DNA of 64,000 nt from JAODBQ01 sp047602055 (GCA_047602055.1 JASGIG010000001.1:1798001-1862000); one strand, 5' to 3'. Positions 15,614 through 25,176 are shown, counted from the first letter of the stretch. Notes: generated from the letters alone by a model not told the origin. A program made the numbers and translations.

Positions 15614-17978
15614 TCAATCGAGGGGACGGCGTCCCAGCGCGGCTGGCTCCCGGCCGCTGGCCAGCCAGGCGATCGCCGCCGCGAGCACCGGGAGGCCGGC
15701 GACGGCGGCGACGAGCGGGGACCACGGCACCGGCCACAGCCGCGACAGGTCGGCGCGGAACGTGGCCAGCGCGACCACGTACGTCCCGGCGGTGCCGAGC
15801 AGCGCCCCGAGGAGGCCGAGCGCCGCAGCCGTGCTGGCGGCGATCGCCCGGCGGGTGCGCGGCCGCGCCCCGTTGGCAGTGAGGATGCGGTCGTCGCCGG
15901 CCGCGTCGGCGCGACTGAGGGCCACGGACATCAGCACGATCAGCACGGCGAGGGTGACGCCGATGCGCGTCGCCCAGACGATCACCGTGTCGTTCGACGT
16001 GGTCGAGCGGGGCTCGATCACCAACCCGGCCTCGGCGGCCGCGGCACGCGCCGCGGCGAGCCGCGCCGCGTTCGGCGCGCCGGGTGCGTCGAGCAGCCAA
16101 GCACCGGCCATCGCCCGCCAGCCGTGACGGGCCAACCCGGCCTCGGTGACGAGCGCTCGCGGTGCCGACGAGTAGGCCGGTAGCTCGGAACGGACCTCGG
16201 TCGGCAGCGGGTCGTCGCCGGGTCGCGTCGCCCGATCGTCGACCCACTCGATGCCCGGTTCGGCGACGAGCAGGTCGGTGGCCGGGTCGATCGACGCCGG
16301 ATCGATGCCGTAGCGGGCGAGCACCGCCGGCGTGGCGACGTACAGCAGCCCGACGTTCTCGAACGTGTGCTCGCCGACCTGGCGCATCACCGTGAACGGC
16401 GGCCCCGACGACGTCGTGCTCGTCACCAGATCGAGGTCGAGGACCGTCGTGCCCGCCCCGAGCTTCCGCGGCCACCGTGGCGACGCGCTGGTCGACGCCG
16501 GCCGCGTCCGCTGTGATCGTCCCGAGCTGAACGAGCACCTGGTCGGCGGGCAGGTTGCCGGGTCCCCGGTCCGACGCGGTGGCCCGGGCGACCACGACGA
16601 TGCCGGTGGCCACCACCAGCGTCAGCGTGATCGTCGCGACCGATGCGGCGGCGCGTGAGCGGTGGCGGGCCATGTCGCGCATGGCGAGCCGCGGGGCCAG
16701 CGGCAGACAACCGGCAAGCCGCCCGGCCACGTCGACCAACGTCGGGGCGACCAGCACGAGGCCGACGACGACCACCGGCAGGCCGGCGACCAGCAGGGCC
16801 GGCTTGGGGTGTGGTCGCGTCGCCGCGGACATCGCGATAGCCCCGGCACCGGCGGCGACGAGCACGACGCCGGCGAGCACCGGCCGACGCACCGGGCGTG
16901 GCGGGACCGGGCGACCGGAGAGCGCGGCCATCACCGGGATCCGCGACGCCGTCCGGGCCGGCCACCACGCGGCGAGCGTGGAGGTGACGACGGCCAGGAG
17001 CCCGATGACGGCGACGAGCATCCACGGCAGTTGCAACGGGCCGACGTCGTGCTGTGCCGTCTCGGCGACGCTGCCGCGCACGGCCTGCCAGACGACGATC
17101 GCCGCCGCGGTGCCGGCGACGGCGCCGGCGACCCCGACGATCGTGCCGCAGGCGAGCATCGCCACCTGCAGATGGCGGCGCGATCCGCCGACGGCGGCGA
17201 GCAGGCCGAGCTGGCGCTGCCGGCGGTGGGCGATCGTGACGAACCCGGCGGCGGCGACCAGCCCGACGAGGATCATCGCCATCGTGACCACCACGCCGAC
17301 GAGCACGAGCCGGCCGTCGGTGCCACGGGCGGCGCGGTACTCGACGAGGACGCCGTCGCCCAGCGGCCCGGTCGCCTCGCCGGTGACGAGGAGGTCCACC
17401 TGCTGTGCCGGAGGCGCGCCCTCCGGGTCGACGAGCGCGAACGTCCTGCCCGAGCTGGAGGGGTTGGCGACGATGCCGACGAGCGTGCGCGGCGCGCCGT
17501 CGATCGTGACGGTGTCGCCGAGTGCGGCGTCGAAGGCGCGCGCCGCGGAGGCGGTGAGCGCGACCTCGGCGCTGCCGTGCGGGAACCGGCCGTCGCGCAG
17601 GGCGAGCATCGGCGCGCCGAGTGGCGCGTCGGGGTCCTGGGCGATGACGGTGATGCGCTCCACCGAGCCGGGCACGACCGTCGAGCCGCGCCCGATGCGC
17701 TCGACGTCACCGAACTGTCGCCGGGCGGCCGTCACCGTGGCATCGGCTGCTGCGGCGTCACCGCCGGGGGCGTGAACGATCGCGTCGGCGTGCCCGAACC
17801 TGCCGGTGAGGTCCTGCTGCGACGCCACCGCCATCGACGCGCCGACGGCGGCGATGGCCACGGTCGTGACGATCAGCGCCAGCACCAGCAGCTGCGCGCG
17901 CCAGTCCCGGCAGAACAGCCGCCATGCCCAGCGGCCGACGGCGCGCCCGGGCGCGACGGTCGAACGGCCCGAGCTCAC
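15614..17978 (-). CDS. FtsX-like ABC transporter permease (frameshifted)
   Basis: Large MacB/FtsX-type permease of about 787 aa once the frame is restored. The N-terminal part has a signal-anchor helix (LVLALIVTTVAIAAVGASM), an extracytoplasmic domain, and FtsX transmembrane blocks with AHRRQRQLGLLAAVGGSRRH; the C-terminal part (from 16426 down) has a second domain and three more helices. The frame changes at about 16464 (GAAGCTC); removing one A gives AAELGAGTTVLDLDLVTSTT, joining the two halves. The 2365-nt span is 3n+1. The GTG start overlaps the ATPase stop by 4 bases. It is the last gene of a PadR-ATPase-permease operon; the substrate is unknown. Confidence 0.85.
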
Positions 17979-18691
17979 TGGCCGACCAGGAACGTCTCGG
18001 GCGACGGCGGTGGCGTGGTGTGGTCGACCACCCGGCCGTCGCGCAGGAACACGATCCGGTCGGCCCACGCGGCGAGTTGGGCGTCGTGGGTGACCACCAC
18101 GCCGGCCGCGCCGGCGCGGCACACGTCGCGCAGCACGCGCATCACCGTCTCGCCGTTGACCGTGTCGAGGGCGCCGGTCGGCTCGTCGGCGAGCAGCAGC
18201 CGGCGCTCACCCACGATCGCCCGGGCGATGGCGACGCGCTGGCGCTCGCCGCCGGAGAGATCGTCGGGATGGTGCTCGGCCCGGTCGGCGAGGTCGAGCT
18301 GTTCGAGCGCGGCGAGCGCCGCCGTCCGCGCCGCCCGGCTCCTCATCCCGTCGAGCTCCAGTGGCATCGCCACGTTCTCGGCAGCGGTGAGGCCGGCGAG
18401 CAGGTTGTAGTCCTGGAAGACGAAGCCGATGCTGCGCCGGCGCAGCGCCGCGGTGGCCGACGGCGACAGGTCGACGACCGACCGCCCGTCGACCTGGACG
18501 TCGCCGCTCGTCGCCCGCTCCAGCGTGCCGGCGATGGTCAGCAGGCTGCTCTTGCCCGAACCGCTCGGACCCATCACGGCGACCAGCTCACCCGTGTCGA
18601 CCGTCATCGTCACGTCGCGCAGGGCGTGCACCTCGGCAGGGCCCGACCCGAACGACTTGCACACCGCCGTCAGCTGCAGCACGGCGGTCAT
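17975..18691 (-). CDS. ABC transporter ATP-binding protein (MacB/LolD type)
   Basis: 238 aa. Walker A GPSGSGKSS, Q-loop FQDYNLLAGLTAAENV, signature LSGGERQRVAIARA, Walker B LLLADEPTGALD and H-loop VVVTHD are all present, so it should be active. The DEPTGALD sequence and small size are typical of the ATPases serving FtsX-like permeases. Start ATG overlaps the PadR stop by 4 bases (ATGA). Confidence 0.95.
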   Translation of the reverse strand: MTAVLQLTAVCKSFGSGPAEVHALRDVTMTVDTGELVAVMGPSGSGKSSLLTIAGTLERATSGDVQVDGRSVVDLSPSATAALRRRSIGFVFQDYNLLAGLTAAENVAMPLELDGMRSRAARTAALAALEQLDLADRAEHHPDDLSGGERQRVAIARAIVGERRLLLADEPTGALDTVNGETVMRVLRDVCRAGAAGVVVTHDAQLAAWADRIVFLRDGRVVDHTTPPPSPETFLVGQ

Positions 18692-19269
18692 GACCGGCTC
18701 CGCGCCGGCGCCAGCCGCGGCTTGACGGGCCGGGCACTCGGCGTGACCGGCGGGTTCGTGCGGCGCTGGCGCAGGCGCACCTCGGCGCTGTCCAGCCAGC
18801 GCACGGCGGCTTCCATGCGGTACAGCTCGGCGTCGACGACGAGGGCGAGGGTGACGTCGTCGGCAGCGGCATCCGCCTTGACCTTCGTGTAGCGCTGCAT
18901 CGTCTCCAGCAGTTGGCGCCGGTGGGCCTGGATCACGTCGGCGACGTCGACGCCCGGCACCTCCACGGCGACGAGCACCTTGATCAGCAGCTCGTCGCGC
19001 CGCGGCTGCTCGGTCGGCTCGCTGGCCTGCAGCCAGGCGAGCAGCTCGACATGACCGGCCGGTGTGATCGAGAAGCCCTTCTGCGGGCCGTCGTCGTCGC
19101 CGTCGGACTCGACGAAACCGTCGCGCTCGAGGCGCTGCAGCGTCGTGTACACCTGCCCGACGTTCAGCGGCCACACCTCGCCGGTGCGGGCCTCGAACTC
19201 GCTGCGCAGCTGCAACCCGTACTTCGGGCCGCTGCTGAGGAGGGCAAGGAGGGCGTGGCGGACGCTCAT
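18688..19269 (-). CDS. PadR-family transcriptional regulator
   Basis: 193 aa. N-terminal winged helix (MSVRHALLALLSSGPKYGLQ, then EVWPLNVGQVYTTLQRLERDG) is a textbook PadR domain; a C-terminal helical domain (about 85-150) follows. It is the first gene of the ABC exporter operon, so it probably senses the exporter substrate and represses its own operon. A 17-bp perfect palindrome upstream is the likely operator. Confidence 0.95.
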   Translation of the reverse strand: MSVRHALLALLSSGPKYGLQLRSEFEARTGEVWPLNVGQVYTTLQRLERDGFVESDGDDDGPQKGFSITPAGHVELLAWLQASEPTEQPRRDELLIKVLVAVEVPGVDVADVIQAHRRQLLETMQRYTKVKADAAADDVTLALVVDAELYRMEAAVRWLDSAEVRLRQRRTNPPVTPSARPVKPRLAPARSRS

Positions 19270-19299
19270 GGACGAACCACGGTCATTGGCATACGGGGT

Positions 19300-19316
19300 A
19301 GAATACTTAGTATTCT
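19300..19316. promoter_or_regulatory. Putative PadR operator (17-bp palindrome)
   Basis: AGAATACTTAGTATTCT: 8-bp arms around one central T, in an AT-rich island within GC-rich DNA, 30 bp upstream of the padR start and 30 bp upstream of the divergent LLM gene. AT-rich dyads just before the gene are usual for PadR autoregulation. The sequence is certain; binding is inferred. Confidence 0.75.
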
Positions 19317-19346
19317 CAAGAATGCAAGCGCGATACGTTCACCGTC

Positions 19347-20279
19347 ATGGCCCGACCGTTCCGCTTCGGCTTCCAATCCCACGGGGACTCCGACGATCCC
19401 CGCGATCTCGCCCGCCGAGCCGAGGCGGCCGGCTTCGATCTCGTCTGCACGTGGGACCACGTCGCCGACGGGTGGAGCGCGCTGGCGCCGCTGCTGGCGA
19501 TGGCCGACGCCGCGCCGACGATCCGGGTGTGCCCGATGGTGATCAACAACGACTTCCACCACCCGGTCCACCTCGCCCGCGAGGTCGCCAGCATCGACGC
19601 ACTGACCGGCGGTCGCGTCGAGCTCGGCATCGGCGCCGGGCATGCGTTCACCGAGTACGCGGCGATCGGTCAGGCCATGGACCCGCCGGCCGTCCGCAAG
19701 CGGCGTCTGGCCGAGTCGGTCGAGATCCTGCGCCGCCTGCTCGACGGCGAGGAGGTCACGTTCGCCGGCGAGCACTACCGGCTGGACGCGGTGCGGACGA
19801 TGCGCTCGACGCAGGCGCGGCTGCCGATCCTCGTCGGCGTCGCCGGCCGCGAGGCGCTCGCCCACGCCGCCCGCCACGCCGACGCGATCGGGCTGATGGG
19901 CCTCGGCCGCACGCTTGCCGATGGTCAGCGCCACGAGGTCCGCTGGCAGCCGGAGCGGTTGACGGCGACGATCGACCACATCCGCGCCAGTGCCGGCGAG
20001 CGCTTCGAGCAGATCGAGCTCAACGCCCTCGTCCAGGTCGTCCAGATCACCGACGATCGCCGCGCCGCCGCGGCCCGGCTGACCGGGGCGATCGACGGGC
20101 TGACCGTCGAGGACGCGCTGGCCACGCCGTTCCTCGCCCTCGGCACCCACGACGAGATCGCCGAGCACCTGCTGGCGTGCCGTGAGCGGTGGGGGATCAG
20201 CAACTACACCGTGCGCTCGATCGAGGACATGGCTCCGGTGATCGCCCGCCTGCGTGACGGCGCGACGATCGGGGCGTGA
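19347..20279 (+). CDS. LLM-class F420-dependent oxidoreductase
   Basis: Luciferase-like TIM-barrel oxidoreductase, 310 aa. Family features: FGFQSHGDSDDPRDLARRAE at the N-terminus, TWDHVADG, REVASIDALTGGRVELGIGAG, and the C-terminal FLALGTHDEIAEHLLACRERWGIS. Actinobacterial members of this subclass (MSMEG-type) commonly use coenzyme F420, but the cofactor is not provable from sequence. Divergent from padR, so the shared palindrome could also regulate it. Confidence 0.9.
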   Translation: MARPFRFGFQSHGDSDDPRDLARRAEAAGFDLVCTWDHVADGWSALAPLLAMADAAPTIRVCPMVINNDFHHPVHLAREVASIDALTGGRVELGIGAGHAFTEYAAIGQAMDPPAVRKRRLAESVEILRRLLDGEEVTFAGEHYRLDAVRTMRSTQARLPILVGVAGREALAHAARHADAIGLMGLGRTLADGQRHEVRWQPERLTATIDHIRASAGERFEQIELNALVQVVQITDDRRAAAARLTGAIDGLTVEDALATPFLALGTHDEIAEHLLACRERWGISNYTVRSIEDMAPVIARLRDGATIGA

Positions 20280-20293
20280 GCAGGGACTTGAGG

Positions 20294-20371
20294 AGCGGCG
20301 AGCGGCGAAGCGCAGCGGAGCCGGCGAGCACGGTAGGCGCAGGGAGCGGCTCCGCCGTGACCGGAGCACGA
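20294..20371. repeat. ~80-bp repeat, copy 2
   Basis: GCGGCGAGCGGCGAAGCGC to GACCGGAGCACGA, placed between the LLM stop (20279) and the MaoC-like start (20372). Unlike the other copies, its CGTGCTCC end faces a start codon rather than a stop codon. Confidence 0.8.
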
Positions 20372-21082
20372 GTGTGGACCGTGACGGCGCGGAACCTGCC
20401 CCGCCACGCCGGCAACCCGATCCACACCGACGCCGGGGCGCAGGCCCAGGGCTTCCCGCGGGCGCTGGTCGCCGGGGTGACGACGTACGCGTACCTCACC
20501 CATCCGATCGTCGCCGCGTGGGGCGAGCCGTGGCTGGCAGGGGGCGGTGGCGAGCTGCGCCTGCGCCGCCCCGTGTTCGACGCCGACGAGGTCACCTGCC
20601 GGCCGACGCCCGACGGCGATGCGGTGGTCGTCGACGCGCTGACGTCCTCGTCGGGTGAGCCGCGGGCGTCGTTCCGGGCCGTGCCCGACGGTGGGCCGCC
20701 ACCAGCGTTGCGCGACGGCGAGGTGTTGCCCTCCCGGCAGATCGTGCTCGACGCCGAGTACGCCAGCGACTACGGCTGGGAAGCCGGTGACGACCTGACG
20801 ATCTACCGCGAGCGTGGCATCGTCCACCCGGCGGTGTGGCCGGCGGTGGCCAACACGGTGACCCACGCCGAGCTCGTCCGCGGGCCGTGGATCCACCTGC
20901 GCAGCATCGTCCGCCACCACGCCGTCGTGCCGGCCGGCGCGACCGCCGACGTCTACGCCGTGGTCGTCCGCCGCTCCCAGCGCAGCGGCGAGCGCGCCGT
21001 GCTCGACGTGCGCATCGAGGTCGACGGCCGCCCCGTGGCCACCCTCGAGCACGAAGCCATCGTCGACCTCTCCACCGCCTGA
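20372..21082 (+). CDS. MaoC-like hotdog dehydratase-family protein
   Basis: 236 aa from GTG 20372 just after the repeat; an in-frame GTG at 20276 would add a repeat-encoded N-terminus and overlap the LLM gene, which I consider less likely. A MaoC-like motif (RHAGNPIHTDAGAQAQGFPR) and ALVAGVTTYAYLTHP match R-specific hydratase/dehydratase hotdogs; a second half (VTHAELVRGPWIHLRSIVRHH) suggests a double hotdog. The substrate is probably an acyl-CoA, unknown. Confidence 0.78.
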   Translation: MWTVTARNLPRHAGNPIHTDAGAQAQGFPRALVAGVTTYAYLTHPIVAAWGEPWLAGGGGELRLRRPVFDADEVTCRPTPDGDAVVVDALTSSSGEPRASFRAVPDGGPPPALRDGEVLPSRQIVLDAEYASDYGWEAGDDLTIYRERGIVHPAVWPAVANTVTHAELVRGPWIHLRSIVRHHAVVPAGATADVYAVVVRRSQRSGERAVLDVRIEVDGRPVATLEHEAIVDLSTA

Positions 21083-21135
21083 CGCTCGCCCGCCCGTCGC
21101 CGGCGTCGAGGTTCTTGCGAGCGATCAGACGTGCA

Positions 21136-21163
21136 CTCGGTTCGTTCGCTCGAACGAACCGAG
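21136..21163. terminator. 28-bp perfect palindrome in a convergent gap
   Basis: CTCGGTTCGTTCG, two bases, CGAACGAACCGAG: 13-bp perfect arms. It lies between the convergent MaoC-like gene (stop 21082) and the 21297 gene. A bidirectional terminator or a protein-binding site is possible; there is no U-run. Confidence 0.5.
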
Positions 21164-21216
21164 CACGCACCGGTGCTGCGGCGCCATGGCCGTTTGACGT
21201 CGCACGCGTCGGAGAC

Positions 21217-21293
21217 GCGGCGAGCGCCAAAGCGAAGCGGAGGCGGCGAGCACGGCGGGCGAAGGGAGCAGCTTGGCTGCGACCGGAGCACGA
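21217..21293 (-). repeat. ~80-bp stop-codon-associated repeat, copy 3
   Basis: Minus strand: CGTGCTCCGGTCGCAGCC begins 3 bp after the stop of the 21297 gene and ends CTTTGGCGCTCGCCGCG. Same layout as copies 1 and 4. Confidence 0.8.
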
Positions 21294-21296
21294 ACG

Positions 21297-21863
21297 TCAA
21301 CGGCCGAGCGCGCGCAACACCACTTGGCCGCGTGGGGAGAGGCGGTAACCGATGTCGAGGCTCTCGGTGAGACCGAGCTCCTTGAGCTTGCGGACGTTGA
21401 GCTTGAACGCCGGGCGCTCCATGCCGGCGTGCTGGGCGAGCTTGGTCGACACGATCCCCGGGTAGCGCTCGATCAGGTGCAGGGTGGTCGCCGTCCACGG
21501 TCGGTCGCGGTCGAGACGGGCCAGGCGGGCACGGATCTGGGCGAGTTGCTCGTCGTCGAGGTCGGCACTCTCGCGGCGCTCGATGCGGTCGTCGCGGCCG
21601 AGGCAGCGCAGCTCGACGCGCCACACCTCGCCGGCGTCGCCCAGGCGGCGGAGGAGGTCGGCCAACGACGGCGAGCCCGCTCGCTGTGCATCAAGAGCCG
21701 TGATCGTTGCAGTTGCAACGAGTTCGACGGCCGTCGCCTCCAGCAGCAGCCCGCCGACGCGGTAGCGGCCACCGGCCTTGGCCTGCGGCCGTGTCCACGT
21801 GCGGAACGTCAGCGTGATCGATCCGTCGGCCAGACCGGGCCAGGCGTCGGCGCTGAACAGCAT
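21297..21863 (-). CDS. Conserved actinobacterial protein, ASCH/PUA-like N-terminus
   Basis: 188 aa. The beginning (MLFSADAWPGLADGSITLTF, then RTWTRPQAKAGGRYRVGG) resembles ASCH-like proteins that bind RNA or nucleotides; the second half (PGIVSTKLAQHAGMERPAFK, then GYRLSPRGQVVL) looks like a winged-helix domain. I do not know its function. Its ATG overlaps the stop of the upstream hydroxy-acid oxidase by one base (TGATG), so the two genes are co-translated. Confidence 0.65.
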   Translation of the reverse strand: MLFSADAWPGLADGSITLTFRTWTRPQAKAGGRYRVGGLLLEATAVELVATATITALDAQRAGSPSLADLLRRLGDAGEVWRVELRCLGRDDRIERRESADLDDEQLAQIRARLARLDRDRPWTATTLHLIERYPGIVSTKLAQHAGMERPAFKLNVRKLKELGLTESLDIGYRLSPRGQVVLRALGR

Positions 21864-23077
21864 CAGGGCAGCGACACCAGGTCGCGCGAAAGCGCCCCGA
21901 CGTCCGTCGCCCCGACGAGCGCCATCGTCCGGCGCACGTCGCCGTCGAGCAGCTTGACGACGTGCTCGACGCCGCGCTCGCCGCCGGCGGCCAGGCCGTA
22001 CAGGTAGGCCCGCCCGATCATGCAGGCATTGGCCCCGAGCGACACGGCCTTGACGATGTCGCTGCCGCGGCGCACCCCGCCGTCGCAGTACACCTCGATG
22101 CGCCCGCCGACTCTGTCGACCACCGGGGCGACGAGGCTGATCGGTGTCGGCGCGTCGTCGAGCTGGCGGCCGCCGTGGTTCGACAGGGCGATCGCCTCGA
22201 CGCCGTGCTCGACGGCGATCTCCGCGTCGGCGACCGTTTGGATGCCCTTGAGCACGATCGGGCCGTCCCACACCGAGCGCATCCAGTCGATGTCCGCCCA
22301 CGACAGGCCGGGGTCGAACTGGGTGTTGATGTAGTCGGCCAGCGCCACCGCGGTGGAGCCGTCGCCGACGTCGCCACGGCCGGCGACGTTGGCGAAGCGC
22401 ACCGGCTCGGAGGTGACGAACCGCCACGTCCAGCCGGGGTGGATCGCGCCCTGCAGCAGGGTGTCGACGCCGAGCTTCGGCGGCATCGAGAAGCCGCGGC
22501 GCACGTCGCGCTCGCGCTTGCCGAGCATCGCCGTGTCGACGGTGACGATCAGCGCCTCGTAGCCCGCGGCGGCGGCGCGCTCGATCATCTCCTTGACCAG
22601 TCCGCGGTCGCGCCACACGTACACCTGGAACCACCGGCGACCGCCGCCGCTGGCTTCGGCGACCTCCTCGATCGAGCGGGTGGCCATCGTCGACAGCGAG
22701 TACGGCAGGGCGGCGCGTGCCGCCACGCGGGCGACGGCCAGCTCGCCGTCGGGGTGCGGCATCCGGCCGAAGCCGGTGGGGGCGAACACGAGGGGCAGCG
22801 GTGCCGGCGTGCCGAGGATCGTCGTCGACGGGTCGACGGTGCCGACGTCGCGCAACACCCGCGGCCGGAAGCCGATCCGACCGAAGTCGGCGGAGTTCGC
22901 GGCGAGCGTGCGCTCGTCCTCGGCGGCGCCGTCGATGTAGTCGAACACGCCGCTCGGGGTGACCCGCTTGGCGATGCGCCGCAGGTCGGCGACGCTGGCG
23001 GCACGTGACAGGCGGCGGGTGACCGGATCGAGCTCGATGCGGCGGAACCGCATCACCGAGCGCAGCGAATCGAGCAT
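21863..23077 (-). CDS. FMN-dependent alpha-hydroxy-acid oxidase/dehydrogenase
   Basis: 404 aa TIM-barrel flavoenzyme of the lactate/glycolate oxidase family. Seen: DYIDGAAEDERTLAAN, LVFAPTGFGRMPHP, STMATRSIEEVAEA, the active-site loop SNHGGRQLDDAPTPI (catalytic His), and FMN-phosphate binding DGGVRRGSDIVKAVSLGA. Start ATG 23077; GTG 23083 is an alternative. Related to lactate 2-monooxygenase/LldD and to MftD, but no mycofactocin genes are nearby, so a plain 2-hydroxy-acid oxidase is the safer call. Confidence 0.92.
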   Translation of the reverse strand: MLDSLRSVMRFRRIELDPVTRRLSRAASVADLRRIAKRVTPSGVFDYIDGAAEDERTLAANSADFGRIGFRPRVLRDVGTVDPSTTILGTPAPLPLVFAPTGFGRMPHPDGELAVARVAARAALPYSLSTMATRSIEEVAEASGGGRRWFQVYVWRDRGLVKEMIERAAAAGYEALIVTVDTAMLGKRERDVRRGFSMPPKLGVDTLLQGAIHPGWTWRFVTSEPVRFANVAGRGDVGDGSTAVALADYINTQFDPGLSWADIDWMRSVWDGPIVLKGIQTVADAEIAVEHGVEAIALSNHGGRQLDDAPTPISLVAPVVDRVGGRIEVYCDGGVRRGSDIVKAVSLGANACMIGRAYLYGLAAGGERGVEHVVKLLDGDVRRTMALVGATDVGALSRDLVSLP

Positions 23078-23094
23078 CGCCACAGCTTGGCGCG

Positions 23095-23742
23095 TCACGT
23101 CGTCGTGGTGGAACCCGTCGATGCCGAGGCGGTGGCGGCCATCAGCCCGAGGCCGAGGAACATCGTGCCGGCCACCCAGCGGCGCACGAACGGCAGGGTG
23201 CGGCCGCGCACCAGCACGCCGCGCAGGCCGCTGGCCAGCAGCGAGTAGCACGTGTCGGTGACGCAGCCGATGGCGACGAAGACGAGACCGAGCACGAGCG
23301 CCTGCGTCCCGGCGCGGCCGTCGGCGGGGTGGATGAACTGCGGTAGGAACGACAGGAAAAACAGGGCGACCTTCGGGTTGAGCAGGTTGACGACGACGCC
23401 TTGGGCGAACGCCCGGCGCGTCGAGGTGCCGGGGCGGTCGACGTCGAGCGGCGGTGCCGGCCGGGCCAGGGTGCGTACGCCGACGAACACGAGGTAGCCG
23501 ACGCCGAGCCACTTCACCGTATTGAACGCGGTCGCCGACGTGGCCAGCACGGCCGACAGGCCGACGGCTGCGGCGAGCGCGTGGACGAGGTTGGCCAGCT
23601 CGATACCGGCGACGGCCGACAACCCGACACGGCGGCCGTCGCCGACGCTGCGGTTGACGACGTACAGCACGGCCGGTCCGGGGATGAGCAGGAGCGCGAT
23701 CGAGGTGACGGCGAACGCAGCGATGGTCGAGGCGGCGGGCAC
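23095..23742 (-). CDS. LysE-family amino-acid exporter
   Basis: 215 aa with five to six hydrophobic helices. N-terminal LLLIPGPAVLYVVNRSVGDG (PGP motif) and VVVNLLNPKVALFFLSFLPQF are the hallmark LysE/RhtB motifs. Exports an amino acid or homoserine-lactone-like compound; the substrate is unknown. It lies just upstream of the hydroxy-acid oxidase gene on the same strand (17-bp gap), so they may be co-transcribed. Confidence 0.92.
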   Translation of the reverse strand: MPAASTIAAFAVTSIALLLIPGPAVLYVVNRSVGDGRRVGLSAVAGIELANLVHALAAAVGLSAVLATSATAFNTVKWLGVGYLVFVGVRTLARPAPPLDVDRPGTSTRRAFAQGVVVNLLNPKVALFFLSFLPQFIHPADGRAGTQALVLGLVFVAIGCVTDTCYSLLASGLRGVLVRGRTLPFVRRWVAGTMFLGLGLMAATASASTGSTTTT

Positions 23743-23857
23743 GTTCGGAGATCATACGGTCGGCGCGACCACGCCGTGCCGACCCACGTCGGCCGGCCGC
23801 GCCGGGCCGGTGCTCGCCGTCGTCGGCGATGCTGCGAACCTCTGACAAGCTGCGGGG

Positions 23858-24677
23858 GTGATCGACGGTCGGCGTCTGGTCGTCGAGGTGGCCGACGAGC
23901 TGCTCGGGCCGACGGAGGTGCTCGCCGATCGGTCGTGGCCGCATGGCGAGTCCGTCGTCCTGGAGCGGCGGTCGCCACGTCGTCGGCAAGGCCCACCGGC
24001 AGGCCGAGAAGTTCGCGGCCGAGCTCCATGCCTACCGACGCTGGGTGCCGGCGATCGCCGACCGCGCCCCGACCCTGCTCGGCGCCGACCCGGTGGCGCA
24101 GGTGCTGCTGCTCGGCCACGTCGCCGGCCGGCCACCCGAGGCCGCGGACCCCCGGCTGCATCGCCGGGCCGGGTCGTTGCTCGCCCGGTTCCACGCTGCT
24201 GAGGTCACGGTGCGACTCGACGGCTTTCACGATCACTGGCGGAGCCGGCTCGACGACTGGATGGCCCGGGCGCGACCGGGCGTGCTCACCGAGACCGAGG
24301 TCGACACCGCCGGTCACCACCTCGCCGTCGTCGCCGGTCTGCCCGACCCCGACGGGGTGCCGACCCACCGCGACTGGCAGCCGCGCAACTGGTTGCTCGA
24401 CGACGGCGGCGAGCTGTGGGCGATCGATTTCGAGCACGCTCGCATCGCGGCGTGGTTCGAGGACGTGATGCGCCTGTGGTGGCAGGAGTGGCGCGCCGTG
24501 CCGGAGCTGTCGGACGCGTTCTTCGAGGGCTACGGCCGGGCACTCGACGACGTCGAGCGCCGCTGGCTCATGGCAACCTCGGCGGTGGCGCACGTCTCGA
24601 CCATCGTCTGGGCCGACGAGCACGACGACGCAGCGTTCGGTGCCGCGGCCCGCGCCCACCTCGCCTCGATTGCCTGA
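23858..24677 (+). CDS. APH-family phosphotransferase (frameshifted)
   Basis: Aminoglycoside/choline-kinase-like enzyme of about 272 aa once joined. The N-terminus (VEVADELLGPTEVLADRSWP) is in one frame; from about 23965 the other frame gives GGRHVVGKAHRQ (ATP-lobe Lys), the catalytic loop THRDWQPRNWLLDDGG and the metal motif AIDFEHAR. Removing one base near 23965 gives VVLE-GGRHVVGKAH. The 820-nt span is 3n+1. Substrate unknown. Probably functional if the indel is a sequence error. Confidence 0.82.
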
Positions 24678-24678
24678 T

Positions 24679-25176
24679 CTACACGCCCACGTCGATCGGC
24701 TCGTCGGGCGGGCCGTCGGCGAGGAGGGCGGCGAGGTGCTCGGCGAGCGCGCCGGGGACGAAGCGCAGATCGGTCGCGGCCCGGATCGCGGCGAGGTCCC
24801 ACCAGCGCAGCTCGACGACGAGCTCGCTGTTGAGCTGCTCCCACGTCAGGCGCGGGCGGGGCTCGAACGACGGCGTGCGCACGAGGTGGATGTGGTCGCG
24901 CTGGCCGTCGAACAGCCCGTTGGCGAACGGGATGATGTGCGTGCGCACCCAGACGAGCGGGCCGACGTCGGCGTGGTCGAGCCCGACCTCCTCGATCAGC
25001 TCGCGGCGCAGTGTGGCCTCCAACGTCTCGCCGGGCTCGACGCCGCCGCCGGGGGGCGCCCACACCGACACACCGGTGGGGAAGGCGAAGCGGACGAGCA
25101 GGACGCGGTCGTCAGGATCGAGGAGCAGCGCCCGTGACGCGTTGCGGATCCGCAGCCCGGCCGTCGGATCACTCAT
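24679..25176 (-). CDS. Nudix hydrolase
   Basis: 165 aa. The Nudix box is complete: GGGVEPGETLEATLRRELIE followed by EVGL (G-x5-E-x7-REUxEExGU). Preceded by VRFAFPTGVSVWAPPG. It hydrolyses a nucleoside diphosphate linked to another moiety; the exact substrate is unknown. The start overlaps the end of the DUF3039 gene by 8 bases, so they form one transcript. Confidence 0.93.
   Translation of the reverse strand: MSDPTAGLRIRNASRALLLDPDDRVLLVRFAFPTGVSVWAPPGGGVEPGETLEATLRRELIEEVGLDHADVGPLVWVRTHIIPFANGLFDGQRDHIHLVRTPSFEPRPRLTWEQLNSELVVELRWWDLAAIRAATDLRFVPGALAEHLAALLADGPPDEPIDVGV

Noticed and set aside
20276..20371. N-terminal extension of the MaoC-like protein from GTG 20276
   Set aside because: The extra residues are encoded by the interspersed repeat and have no family counterpart; GTG 20372 gives a normal N-terminus.
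21863..23077. MftD (mycofactocin system enzyme)
   Set aside because: The sequence fits the FMN hydroxy-acid oxidase family generally, but no mftA/B/C genes are adjacent.
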